Shown in pieces: positions 1 to 8,551 of a stretch of DNA of 64,000 nucleotides. The DNA is from an uncultured Verrucomicrobiota bacterium. Lineage in GTDB: Bacteria > Verrucomicrobiota > Kiritimatiellia > CAIVKH01. Where the stretch lies: positions 186,001 through 250,000 of the forward strand of contig CALMYG010000043.1 in NCBI GenBank assembly GCA_937873455.1. Direction: 5' to 3'. The notes beneath the pieces are model-generated. The model ran no database searches. It was not told the DNA's origin and saw nothing but the letters and a program-made list of their open reading frames with translations. The translations under genes were made by a program, and so were the position numbers. Position 1 is the first letter of the stretch, and each line of letters begins with the position of its first letter.

Positions 1-73
1 TCCATCCTCGTTTAGCCATGTCCATCCTCCCGTTTCATGTCGGTTTGACGCCAAGGGCGTCGTTTCATTCAAA

Positions 74-1030
74 TTACGGCGCGGTATTCCCGGCGCGGCT
101 TTGCTGCTCAACGGAACGTCGAATATCGTCGAACAACGTCATGATGGCGGTCAACGTTTCCTCATCGTACGCCTCCGACGAATTTTCCGGCGGGGCGGCC
201 AGTTCGATGACCCGGAGCGCATCCACATAATGCCCTTGAGCCATCCAACTTCTGGCCGACCGGTAAAAGCGGTCGGCGGCGGCATCGACTTGTCCGGCCA
301 GCAGGAACTGTTGGCCGGCGCGTTCAAGCGCATCGGCCATTTCCGGCAACCGCCGGGCCCGCTGCAGCCAACCGGCCTCCAGATCAAACGCGGCCGCTGC
401 ATCCGCCGAGCGGTCTTTCATAATGGCAATTCGTCCCGCGGCATGCGCCATCCCGGCGGCCAAGCCGGGATCCTGATCGTGCCGGAGATACCCGCGCGCC
501 CGTTGGAGAAATCCTTCAGCGCGCGAGGCGTCGCCGCGGTCACAGGCCAGATTCGCGCGCAGCACATAGGCCTGGCCGCGCATCGTATCGCTTACCGAGC
601 CCCGTTCCAGGCGATCCAGCGCGGCTTCGGCGGCTTTCGGGTCCTGGCGCAGGCGGGCCAGTTCGGCGGCCAGCAATAGAATAGGCGCGGCATCGTCGCC
701 GGCCCGCAAGGTTTCACGCTCCGCTTCCATTAAAAGCCGGGCGGCGCCGTCCCAATCTTCCAGCGCCATCAGGCTGATCGCGAGGTTATAGGCGTTTCGT
801 CCAATTTCGCGGCTGTTATCCATCGCGCGGGACCGGTCAAGGGCGCGGCGATACAACACCACCGCCTTGGATACCTCACCGGCATCAAACGCCTGGCGGG
901 CCGTGGAGGAAAGCTGGGCGATCATCGGATCGGTGTCGCGAAAATCAGGAACCTCGTTTTTCGGTCCTCCGGTGGCGCAACCAACAAGCAGCAGGGTGGC
1001 CGCCATCGCAGTCAGGCAGGATAGTTTCAC
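74..1030 (-). CDS. TPR-like lipoprotein, last gene of the Mac/MCE operon
   Basis: The 318-residue protein starts with a lipoprotein signal peptide: hydrophobic residues 5-16, then a lipobox LLVGC with Cys18. The rest is Ala/Leu/Arg-rich helical sequence with TPR-like pairs from about residue 45 to 270, for example around AVVLYRRALDR and AYNLAISLMALEDW. It is therefore probably a periplasmic protein anchored to the outer or inner membrane that scaffolds other components. Its ATG overlaps the stop of the MCE gene by 4 bases (ATGA), so it is translationally coupled to it. Many MCE operons end with a lipoprotein (compare PqiC), and that role is inferred here from position only. No enzymatic motif is visible. 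Confidence 0.8.
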   Translation of the reverse strand: MKLSCLTAMAATLLLVGCATGGPKNEVPDFRDTDPMIAQLSSTARQAFDAGEVSKAVVLYRRALDRSRAMDNSREIGRNAYNLAISLMALEDWDGAARLLMEAERETLRAGDDAAPILLLAAELARLRQDPKAAEAALDRLERGSVSDTMRGQAYVLRANLACDRGDASRAEGFLQRARGYLRHDQDPGLAAGMAHAAGRIAIMKDRSADAAAAFDLEAGWLQRARRLPEMADALERAGQQFLLAGQVDAAADRFYRSARSWMAQGHYVDALRVIELAAPPENSSEAYDEETLTAIMTLFDDIRRSVEQQSRAGNTAP

Positions 1031-1998
1031 GGGTTGTTCTCCTGGGTTTCTCCAACCGCCGCTCCAACCGGGCGGCGGAGTTCAAAAACTGAAATCAACG
1101 GAGTCGGCTCGGTGCGCGGTATATACTTTCGCAACAACCAATGGCGCTGGATGCCCTCGATCAGGCGTTCAGTTTCACGCAAGGTTTCCTGGGTCATCAG
1201 CACGGTTCCCGGGATGTCCTGCACTTCGCGGTTGACGGTCCTGGCCATCGGCGGCAGTTCGATGGTGACTTCGCGGAGGTCGGTCAGCATGACGTTGACC
1301 TGCGCCATGGCTGCCTGGACCTGGGCGATGATATCACGGAGGGTTTCGGCCAGCGCCTCATCGGCAAGTAATTTTCCGGCCGGGCCTTCGCCCTGATCCA
1401 GTTTCCGGGTAATTCCCTCGAGGTTGGCCAGCATCATCTGCAGCGGGCCGGCGTCGGCGCGCAGGTCCGCGGCAAGACCGGCGTACTGATCGGCGGCCAG
1501 CTTGACGCTATCCAGCAACGGCACGATGGCCTCCCGCACCTGGCTCAACAGATCTTCGAGCAGCTCGTTCAAATCCGTATCCTTGCTCGCCACCAGGCCG
1601 GCCCCTGACGGTAACGCGGGCCCAATGCCCTTGGTGATCTCGATGTACGCATCCCCGGCGATGCCGAACTTCTTCTTCACGATGGCCCGGGAGTCGGACC
1701 GCACGAATTGGTAAAAATCGCCTTTGACCGTGATGACCCCGGTCATAAAGCCTTCGTCATCAACTTCAATCATTTCCACCCGGCCGACCGTCGTGCCGAG
1801 AATTTGCACGGGTGAACCGATCTGCAAATCCAGGGAACCTTGCGGCGGAAAATCGATGTGAATCTTGTGAACCGGCTCGAACCAACCCTGGGCGCGGCCG
1901 GCCACAAAAACCGCGGCAATCAGCAACACGACAACCAGCAACACGAAACCGCCGACGATTTCGTTCACGTACCGGAATTGGAAGGGTTTTGTTTTCAT
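1027..1998 (-). CDS. mlaD: MCE-domain (MlaD-like) substrate-binding protein
   Basis: The 323-residue protein has one N-terminal membrane helix (about residues 13-34), then an MCE domain (about 40-125). The MCE signature segments PVQILGTTVGRVEMI and IAGDAYIEITKG are recognisable. The C-terminal half is helical and rich in Leu/Ala/Gln, as in MCE proteins that form hexameric rings or needles. MlaD-type proteins carry phospholipids through the periplasm and sit on an MlaE permease. Here mlaE lies two genes upstream and the degenerate ATPase immediately upstream (4-base gap). Longer than E. coli MlaD (about 183 aa), it resembles the one-helix, one-MCE-domain proteins common outside Proteobacteria. 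Confidence 0.9.
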   Translation of the reverse strand: MKTKPFQFRYVNEIVGGFVLLVVVLLIAAVFVAGRAQGWFEPVHKIHIDFPPQGSLDLQIGSPVQILGTTVGRVEMIEVDDEGFMTGVITVKGDFYQFVRSDSRAIVKKKFGIAGDAYIEITKGIGPALPSGAGLVASKDTDLNELLEDLLSQVREAIVPLLDSVKLAADQYAGLAADLRADAGPLQMMLANLEGITRKLDQGEGPAGKLLADEALAETLRDIIAQVQAAMAQVNVMLTDLREVTIELPPMARTVNREVQDIPGTVLMTQETLRETERLIEGIQRHWLLRKYIPRTEPTPLISVFELRRPVGAAVGETQENNP

Positions 1999-2002
1999 GC
2001 CA

Positions 2003-2716
2003 TCAAACCGGGAACAGTTTGTTGTCTTCCGCTCGCAATTTCAAGGATGCGTTAAGAGAATCGTCGCCCCACTCCTCGTCACTTTCCGCCAACCAGATGA
2101 CCGCGGCGCCCGCCGTGCGCAGTCGATGGACCAAGGGGGCGAGGTCGGACAACCAGCCATCCGCCAATTCGCGACCCGGACGCTCCAGCAACAGCAACCA
2201 GGGGTTGCCCAGCGCCGCCCGCACCCATTCGGATCGCCTTAGCTCCTCGCGATCGGTGACCGAGGGCCGGGTGAAGGGAATGGCTTCAAGTCCGACCAGG
2301 CGAGCCCACATCGTCATTTCTTCGGTAATCCCGGCCAAGGCGCGCTGGCCGTGATGGCGTTCGGCCAGGGTGACATTTTCATCCACGTCCAAATTACTCA
2401 TCCATCCGTGGCCATTAAATACCCGGCCGATTCGCCAGCGGGCCTTGGCTTGCTGATCCGGGTTCCAAAGCCGCCACTCCCCGCCGAATATCCGAACCCG
2501 GCCTTCTTCAAGCTGAACCAAACCGGAAACGACATCGGCAAGCGGATGGTCCTGCGCGCCGTGCTCCAGGAGAATCATGACCAACGCCCCCTTCTCCACC
2601 GTTAGATCGACCGATTCCAGACCCACATCGTAGGCCGGCAGCAACGGGAGGGTCGCCCCGGTCAGTTCGACCACCGGACCTTCAGGCGCTTGCAATTGGG
2701 AAAAATCAAGATTCAT
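2003..2716 (-). CDS. Degenerate ABC ATPase in the MlaF position
   Basis: Of 237 residues, it aligns by position and fold landmarks with MlaF-type ATP-binding proteins: an N-terminal beta sheet (VELTGATLPLL), a VENV-like segment (DVDENVTLAER) and a late hydrophobic strand LLLLERPGRELAD. The nucleotide-binding motifs are lost. Where a Walker A GxxGxGKS/T should be, the sequence reads LEHGAQDHPLADVV, with no Lys. The ABC signature LSGGQ is replaced by VTDREELRRSEW. Walker B ends in ER instead of DE. There is no normal H-loop (IWLAESDEEW). Yet the frame is intact and sits 3 bases after mlaE and 4 bases before mlaD. It is probably a structural, non-hydrolysing subunit, or a family diverged from MlaF. 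Confidence 0.7.
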   Translation of the reverse strand: MNLDFSQLQAPEGPVVELTGATLPLLPAYDVGLESVDLTVEKGALVMILLEHGAQDHPLADVVSGLVQLEEGRVRIFGGEWRLWNPDQQAKARWRIGRVFNGHGWMSNLDVDENVTLAERHHGQRALAGITEEMTMWARLVGLEAIPFTRPSVTDREELRRSEWVRAALGNPWLLLLERPGRELADGWLSDLAPLVHRLRTAGAAVIWLAESDEEWGDDSLNASLKLRAEDNKLFPV

Positions 2717-2719
2717 GGA

Positions 2720-3565
2720 TCACAGGTAGGTTAGAATGGAAACGAAGGCCGAAGCCAAAAACATGGCCATGATGGATTTCACCACCGCCCGGGAGGCGGC
2801 TTGCGGCACTTCGGTGGCCATGCCCCGGATCGACAAACCTTCGATACAGCAAATGCAACCCATCAGCAGGCCGGGCAGCCAGGTTTTGGCAATAACATTA
2901 AAAACATCAGCCGGTCGAATCGCCCCGAACACGCTCTGAAAAAACTGCCAGGGCGTGCCGGTATTGGCGCCCAACAACAAACCGGAGAAAAATCCGGCGA
3001 GGATGGAAACGCCGATAAAAATCACCGTCAGGCAAAAGACGGATATCGCCGCCCCGACGGCCCGGGGCAGAATCAGATAGATGAACGGATCGATGCCCTG
3101 TCCATCCAGGACATGCGTTTCGCCAAGCACCCGCATCGACGCCAACTCCGTGGCCATCGCCGTTCCGCTGCGGGCGATTACGATAAAGCTGGTGAGGAGC
3201 GGCCCCAACTCACGGATAATGACCATGACCAGAATCGGACCGAGCAGGGCTTTTTGTCCAAGCGCCGCCGTCCATACTTGAACCTGAACCACCACGGAGA
3301 TGCCAACCAACAGGGCCACCACCGAAATAAACCGGGTGGCCTGGTATCCGGTGAAGAGTATCTGGCGGGCCAATACGTTGCGCACGGTGGAACGCCAGTG
3401 GGCGGGGCGCAACGCGGCGACAACCACGCTGACCGCAAAAGCCAACACGTAAAAGAAACTGCGCCACGAGGCGCGGGTATTCATACCTAGCTGACGTAGC
3501 CAACGCATACCGGTAGTTAAACGTAAATCGTAGCGAAACGGAAGGCGGAAGATCGCATCACTCAT
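2720..3565 (-). CDS. mlaE: MlaE-family permease of an MCE lipid transporter
   Basis: This is an integral membrane permease with five or so hydrophobic segments and the MlaE/YrbE signature region ILVMVIIRELGPLLTSFIVI, followed by GTAMATELASMRV. The most likely start is the ATG inside the end of the upstream permease gene (an 8-base overlap, ATGAGTGA), giving 281 residues and the N-terminus MSDAIFRLP. An upstream ATG at 3733 would add a low-quality leader that overlaps the neighbour's coding region. MlaE with an ATPase and an MCE protein moves lipids between the inner and outer membranes. Here the ATPase next to it lacks its motifs. Confidence 0.9.
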   Translation of the reverse strand: MSDAIFRLPFRYDLRLTTGMRWLRQLGMNTRASWRSFFYVLAFAVSVVVAALRPAHWRSTVRNVLARQILFTGYQATRFISVVALLVGISVVVQVQVWTAALGQKALLGPILVMVIIRELGPLLTSFIVIARSGTAMATELASMRVLGETHVLDGQGIDPFIYLILPRAVGAAISVFCLTVIFIGVSILAGFFSGLLLGANTGTPWQFFQSVFGAIRPADVFNVIAKTWLPGLLMGCICCIEGLSIRGMATEVPQAASRAVVKSIMAMFLASAFVSILTYL

Positions 3566-4805
3566 ACCGCAGGGCTTCAACCGGATCCATCCGGGATGCC
3601 CGGATCGCCGGGGCGATTCCAAAAACCAGGCCGACCAGCCAGGAAACCGCAAGCGATAAAAACACCGCACTCGGAGTAATAACCCCCGACCAACCGGTGA
3701 ACCGCTCAGCCAAGGGAACCAGCACGAATCCACACAGGCAACCCAGCACGCCCCCCACCGTGGACAAGGTCACCGTCTCGGCGAGAAATTGGTACAGAAT
3801 ATCCCGCCGCGTCGCCCCCAGCGCCCGGCGAATACCGATTTCCGGTATGCGCTCGGTCACCACGGCCAGCATGATGTTCATGATGCCGATCCCGCCGACC
3901 ACCAGAGAAATGGCCGCGATGGTGATCAGCACCAGATTCAGGATTCGCTGGGTGCGCTGCTTGGTTTCCAGAATTTCCAACGGGACAACCAGCCGGTAAT
4001 CGCCTCGGGGATGGTTCGCATCCAGATTCCGGCGAATCACATCGGCATACGCGGGAATGACGTCCTCAGAATCAAAACGCATGACGATCTGTCCGATCTC
4101 GGTACGGGTAAACTCCGTGCTGCCGGCTTCGCGGCGTAAACTGGTGGACCCGTAGGTCCGGCGGGCGGTTTCATACGGAATCAAGATCATGCTTTCCGAA
4201 CCCTTCGCCGGTTGGCGAATTACCCCGACGACATCGAAGAAAACCGATCCGATGCGCAAAGGTTGCGCGGCCAGTCCACCCGGCGGATGGTAGAGGTGCA
4301 TAAGATTTTCCGTCACCACGGCAACGCGCCGGCCCACACGATCATCAACCGGAGTAATCAACCGGCCGTCCAGCAATTCGGTGTCGAAAAACTCCACGTA
4401 GTCGGCGCGAACGCCGAACACCCGGGCGTCCAGGCGCCGACCGGCCTGATACACCCGGGCGCGCACGACATGCGTCAAGGTCACCTCCGCCTCCGGTAGC
4501 AAGGCGCGCAACTGTTCGGCATCGCGACGAGTCAGCCCGAAATCCAACAAACGCGGTCCCCGGCGCTGGGTCTGGACCGGCGCCGGTTGGGTGGGTTGAA
4601 CCGACTCGGCGATGATATTGTGAAGTCCCAATCCGGAAATTTCCCGCATGACGCTTCGTTGCGCCCCTTCCCCGATGCCCAGCATGGTGATCACCGCCGC
4701 AACGCCGAACAAAACTCCGAGGAGGGTCAACAGGGATCGCAGTTTGTGGCGCAACAAATTACGTGCGCCGCTGGCCGCAAATTCACCCAGGCGCCAGAGG
4801 TTCAC
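3558..4805 (-). CDS. MacB/FtsX-type ABC transporter permease
   Basis: A 415-residue membrane protein with the standard MacB layout: an N-terminal helix (about 20-42, LRSLLTLLGVLFGVAAVITML), a large MacB periplasmic core domain (about 50-260), and three C-terminal helices of the FtsX domain. These include GIMNIMLAVVTERIPEIGIR and the C-terminal MDPVEALRYE typical of the family. Type VII ABC transporters of this kind work as mechanotransmitters with a separate ATPase, an adaptor and TolC. All of those are encoded just upstream with 4-base overlaps. The substrate cannot be read from sequence; macrolides, peptides and lipoproteins are known for relatives. Confidence 0.92.
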   Translation of the reverse strand: MNLWRLGEFAASGARNLLRHKLRSLLTLLGVLFGVAAVITMLGIGEGAQRSVMREISGLGLHNIIAESVQPTQPAPVQTQRRGPRLLDFGLTRRDAEQLRALLPEAEVTLTHVVRARVYQAGRRLDARVFGVRADYVEFFDTELLDGRLITPVDDRVGRRVAVVTENLMHLYHPPGGLAAQPLRIGSVFFDVVGVIRQPAKGSESMILIPYETARRTYGSTSLRREAGSTEFTRTEIGQIVMRFDSEDVIPAYADVIRRNLDANHPRGDYRLVVPLEILETKQRTQRILNLVLITIAAISLVVGGIGIMNIMLAVVTERIPEIGIRRALGATRRDILYQFLAETVTLSTVGGVLGCLCGFVLVPLAERFTGWSGVITPSAVFLSLAVSWLVGLVFGIAPAIRASRMDPVEALRYE

Positions 4806-5473
4806 GGGCGGTCTCCCTCGGTGAGCCGCCCATCATGAATGCGCAGAAGGCGGGGCAAACGCCGGGCAATTTCCACATCGTGGGTGATCATCACGATGGT
4901 TTTGCCTTCTTGATGAAGGCCGTCCAAAAGCGCCAAAATGTCCTGGCCGGTTTTACTGTCAAGGTTTCCGGTCGGTTCGTCGGCGAGAATCAATTCCGGG
5001 CGGGTCACCAAGGCGCGGGCGATCGCGGTACGTTGGCGTTCGCCGCCCGACAACTGTGCTGGCGCATGGGTAACGCGGCGCCCCAACCCCACCCGCTCGA
5101 CTGCTTCCCGGGCCCGGTCCCGTCGTTCCGCGGCGCGCACCTCCTGATAAAACAACGGCAACTCGACGTTCTCCAAAACACTCAGATTCGGCACCAAATG
5201 AAACGACTGGAAGATAAAGCCAATTTCCCGCCCCCGGGTACGGGAACCCTCGGCATCGCTTAACGTCGTGACGTCCCGCCCGCGAAAGAAGTAACGCCCA
5301 AGGGTGGGCCGATCCAGCAAACCGATAATGTGCAGAAGCGTCGACTTTCCCGAACCCGATGGGCCGAAAATGCCGACATACTCACCCGCCTCAATCCGGA
5401 CATGGACATCGTCCAACACGGTCAGATCGTCACCGTTCCGGTAGATCTTGCTGACCCCCTCGATGTGGATCAC
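4802..5473 (-). CDS. MacB/LolD-type ABC transporter ATP-binding protein
   Basis: A 223-residue ABC ATPase with all motifs: Walker [11 protein letters not shown]-loop [12 protein letters not shown], signature LSGGERQR, Walker [13 protein letters not shown] and H-loop MITHDVEIA. Length and motif wording fit the MacB/LolD/FtsE group that partners FtsX-type permeases. It overlaps the adaptor gene upstream and the permease gene downstream by ATGA. It is the only intact ATPase in this eight-gene operon, which matters because the second ATPase, between mlaE and mlaD, has lost its catalytic motifs. Confidence 0.95.
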   Translation of the reverse strand: MIHIEGVSKIYRNGDDLTVLDDVHVRIEAGEYVGIFGPSGSGKSTLLHIIGLLDRPTLGRYFFRGRDVTTLSDAEGSRTRGREIGFIFQSFHLVPNLSVLENVELPLFYQEVRAAERRDRAREAVERVGLGRRVTHAPAQLSGGERQRTAIARALVTRPELILADEPTGNLDSKTGQDILALLDGLHQEGKTIVMITHDVEIARRLPRLLRIHDGRLTEGDRP

Positions 5474-6936
5474 CGGAGGTCTCCTCCGGGGTTGAGCAAC
5501 ACCCGGTCGCCTTTGCGCAAACCGTCCAACACGTGAACCTGGGTAACCGAGGAACGGCCAATTTCAACCGGAGTCGCCTTGGATCGCCCCGGACTGCCCT
5601 TGTGCACCACCCAGCGGTCACCTTCCCGGAACACCGCTTGAATGGGCAATAGCAGCGCGTCCGGTATCTGCTCGACGGTGATCACCGCGTCACAGGTAAA
5701 GCCTGGTCGCAATCCGTTCCCGTCAGGTATCGCGATCTCAACACGAAACTCCTTCACGTCGGAGCTAAGCCATCCGCCCGGGTTGGCGACCTCGGCAACG
5801 CGCACCACTTCGCCGGAAAACGTGCGGCGGCCCATCGCCTCGACATAGATCGTGGCCGCCAGACCCGACGTGACCTTGTCCACATCGGCCTCCGGCACAT
5901 TAACCACCGCTTGCATGTCGGTCATGTTGGGAATGGTGATCAACACCTCGCCGGGATTCAAATTCATGCCGGCCTGGATATCGGTTCTTCGCCATGGATT
6001 CGCCGGATCGCCATAATTCACCACGCCATCAATCGGGGCGCGTACATCAAAATCTTCCCGTTCCCGACGAAGGTTTTCCAGCTCGATTTCGGCGCGATCG
6101 CGCGCGCGGACGGCATTCTCCAGGGCTTGTCGCTTGTTTTGCGCCTGGACATCGTTCTTCTTCAGGGTTTTTTCCAGCTCGGTGCGGGCTCGTTCCAGAT
6201 TGCTTTCCGCGCGGTTGCGGCGAAGGGGCACATCGTATTCCTGAAGAATGCGCAACTCCTGCTCGGCGGTCTCCGCGTCGACCTCGGCGGTTTCCATCGC
6301 AATGCGTTCCTCTTCCACCTGGTCTTCGGTGATGAATCCTTCCTGGAGGAGCTCGGTGGCTTCCCGGTGCTTGCGTATGCTGCGTTCACGATTGCTGATC
6401 GTAGTGGCGATTCGCAATTCGGCGGCGCGCAAGTCCCGGGGCTCGTCACCTTCGATGAATTTGAGCAATTCCATTTCGGCGTCGCTGACCGCCTGCTCCG
6501 CCAGCTTCAAGGTGTTGGCGTTGTCGAGCGTCTGAATTTCCAGGTCGGCCTGCGCCGAAACCACTTGAAGCTCCCGATCCGCCAACGTCGCTTCCGCCTC
6601 GGTGATGCGTTGATCCAATTCATCGGGTGAAAACCGTGCGATGATCTCGTCCTTCTTCACCCGCGACCCCTCCGGCGCCAGGAACGACACCACGACGCCA
6701 CGTTTGATGCGGGGAATAATCCGGTTGGCGTCCCGGGAGAGAATTTCCCCGGAGGCGCGGACCGTCACCGACAACTCGCCCTGCTCGACGGTGGCATACA
6801 GCGCCTGGCTGGTGGCGGAGGCGGACGAACCGCCGCATGACCGTAGCAACAGCAACACCGCAATCAAACCCGCGGCAGCCAACGCGATTGTTTTCCGTTT
6901 CATCATCCGTTCCATCCTTTTCAAGGGGTTGCCCAC
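5470..6936 (-). CDS. MacA/HlyD-like periplasmic adaptor (membrane-fusion protein)
   Basis: The N-terminus is a signal anchor or lipoprotein-like segment (IALAAAGLIAVLLLLRSCGG). A beta-barrel/lipoyl half-motif follows (GVVVSFLAPEGSRVKKDEIIARF), then a long Glu/Arg-rich alpha-helical hairpin (about 85-300) and the second lipoyl half (DFDVRAPIDGVVNY). Beta-barrel and membrane-proximal domains close the 488-residue chain. The hairpin is longer than in MacA, so it may span more periplasm. ATGs at 6915, 6906 and 6903 are alternative starts that fit the signal peptide at least as well. It would link the MacB-like inner-membrane complex to the TolC-like protein encoded upstream. Confidence 0.9.
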   Translation of the reverse strand: MGNPLKRMERMMKRKTIALAAAGLIAVLLLLRSCGGSSASATSQALYATVEQGELSVTVRASGEILSRDANRIIPRIKRGVVVSFLAPEGSRVKKDEIIARFSPDELDQRITEAEATLADRELQVVSAQADLEIQTLDNANTLKLAEQAVSDAEMELLKFIEGDEPRDLRAAELRIATTISNRERSIRKHREATELLQEGFITEDQVEEERIAMETAEVDAETAEQELRILQEYDVPLRRNRAESNLERARTELEKTLKKNDVQAQNKRQALENAVRARDRAEIELENLRREREDFDVRAPIDGVVNYGDPANPWRRTDIQAGMNLNPGEVLITIPNMTDMQAVVNVPEADVDKVTSGLAATIYVEAMGRRTFSGEVVRVAEVANPGGWLSSDVKEFRVEIAIPDGNGLRPGFTCDAVITVEQIPDALLLPIQAVFREGDRWVVHKGSPGRSKATPVEIGRSSVTQVHVLDGLRKGDRVLLNPGGDLR

Positions 6937-8480
6937 TCCACGATCGCACCCTCCCGCGAAACATCCAAACGCCCGATCTGGCGTAACAGGGTCAGGCGTT
7001 GAATTTCGTAATCGGCCAGGGCGCTGATGTAGGAATTGCGGGCGCCCAGTAAATCATTCGCCGCCTCGACCACATCACGGTTGGAGAGACGACCATTGCG
7101 GAATTGCAACAAGGCATTGGCGGCGCGTTTTTCGGCGATCTCGATATTCCGAAGCTGGATTTCCACGGAAACCGTCAACGACCGCAACTGGCTGTAACTG
7201 TCGCGTACTTCCAAAGCCGTGGTTTCTTGAAACTCATCCCAACGCCGCTGGGCGGCGGCGAGATTGATTTCGGCAACCCGCACCGCGTCCCGCTCCGCCC
7301 GGCGATCCAAGGGCAACTCCGCCCGCACACCCGCCTGCCAGGACGAATCAAACGATTGGTCCCCCAGCGATGTCGCATCGTCGGCATCCCACTCGGCGAT
7401 GCCGAAGGCATTGATTTCCGGAAGATACGACTGGCGGGCCACCGCCAGTTTTCTCCGTGCATCCTCCAGTTGATCGCGTACGGTCATGACGTCAAGGCGG
7501 TTTTCCAAGGCCATGCCAACGGCCTCTTTTTCTTCCAGGGTTACCGGCCGCATCACCGGAATATCATCCGCCAGAGAAACCGGATGGTCGGCCGGAAGAC
7601 CCAACTGCACAAGAAAACGGCCGACCTGGATGCGGTAAGCTTCTTCCGCGGTGGTCAGCCGGTTTAATGCGGACAGCTCCTCCTGCTGGGAACGCAACAC
7701 GTCAATGGCCGGGGCGCGATTCACCTGAAACAGCGCCTCCGAGCGCTGTCGCAAAAATATGAATTGCTGGTGGTTGGTTCGGGTATTCTCGACCACGTTG
7801 CGCTGCCCGAGCAGGTTGTAGTAATCGCGAAGGATATTGATGGCAAAATCCTGCCGCTCCAGGGTGAAGCGCCGCAGCGCATAGACATAATCCCGTTCGG
7901 CTTGAATCAAAGGTTCATGGCTCGAACTGCGCCCCGCACCGGATAACAGGGGTTGATCCAGCCGCAACGATGCGCGCCCGGAAAAACGGTCGTTTCCGTC
8001 CGCCTCACGGTCCTCGCGCGCCACGGTTTGCGATCCGGCGGCGCGAATTCGTCCGCCGGTCGGCAGAATCTGTTCAGCGGCCAGGGAGGCGAAAAGCGTC
8101 TGCCGTTCCGTGCTGTTTTCCGGCGCGGCGTAGACATACTCCAGCACACCGGACACGTTGGGACCAAAATCACGCCGCGTACCAAACAGGTTTAATCCGG
8201 CCCGGTAAAGATCTTCGCGGCGGGTTTGCAGCGTCCGGCTCGAAACTGCCGCCACCGCCAAGACCCGATCGCGGTCCAGATCCAGCATGGCCGCGTCGGT
8301 CCCGAATTCGGAGGAAAGCTCCCGGACGCTGTCGACCACGACTTCCCGGGATATTCCGGAGGACTGTTCAGCTACGCGTTCCACCTCGCGTTCGACATAG
8401 CGGTCCAACGAACGTGCCGAGTAGCAGCCGGAGGCCAGCGCCAGGAGCGCTCCGGCAAAAATTTGTTTGTATCCAACCAT
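6921..8480 (-). CDS. TolC-family outer-membrane efflux lipoprotein
   Basis: The coding region continues upstream to 8573, but the ATG at 8480 gives a proper lipoprotein signal peptide (MVGYKQIFAGALLALASGC, lipobox ASGC), so I take 519 residues. Two OEP repeats are visible. Typical TolC helices include FAINILRDYYNLLGQRNVV in the first half and LEVRDSYSQLRSLTVSVEIQL with FRNGRLSNRDVVEAANDLL in the second. It is the first gene of the operon and presumably forms the outer-membrane duct for the MacAB-like pump. The start region faces the divergent SGNH hydrolase gene, leaving about 70 bases for both promoters. Confidence 0.88.
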   Translation of the reverse strand: MVGYKQIFAGALLALASGCYSARSLDRYVEREVERVAEQSSGISREVVVDSVRELSSEFGTDAAMLDLDRDRVLAVAAVSSRTLQTRREDLYRAGLNLFGTRRDFGPNVSGVLEYVYAAPENSTERQTLFASLAAEQILPTGGRIRAAGSQTVAREDREADGNDRFSGRASLRLDQPLLSGAGRSSSHEPLIQAERDYVYALRRFTLERQDFAINILRDYYNLLGQRNVVENTRTNHQQFIFLRQRSEALFQVNRAPAIDVLRSQQEELSALNRLTTAEEAYRIQVGRFLVQLGLPADHPVSLADDIPVMRPVTLEEKEAVGMALENRLDVMTVRDQLEDARRKLAVARQSYLPEINAFGIAEWDADDATSLGDQSFDSSWQAGVRAELPLDRRAERDAVRVAEINLAAAQRRWDEFQETTALEVRDSYSQLRSLTVSVEIQLRNIEIAEKRAANALLQFRNGRLSNRDVVEAANDLLGARNSYISALADYEIQRLTLLRQIGRLDVSREGAIVEWATP

Positions 8481-8551
8481 GTCCGCGGTAACTATGCGTC
8501 CGATTGCCATGAATCTCAACCCGAAGTTCGGCATGTTGGTGAAATAGGAAC

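Noticed and set aside
1..73. Hairpin GACGCC-AAG-GGCGTC and two TCCATCCTC repeats downstream of the first gene
   Set aside because: The stem is only 6 bases with no T run, and the 20-base period covers just two imperfect units, so neither a terminator nor a repeat array can be claimed.
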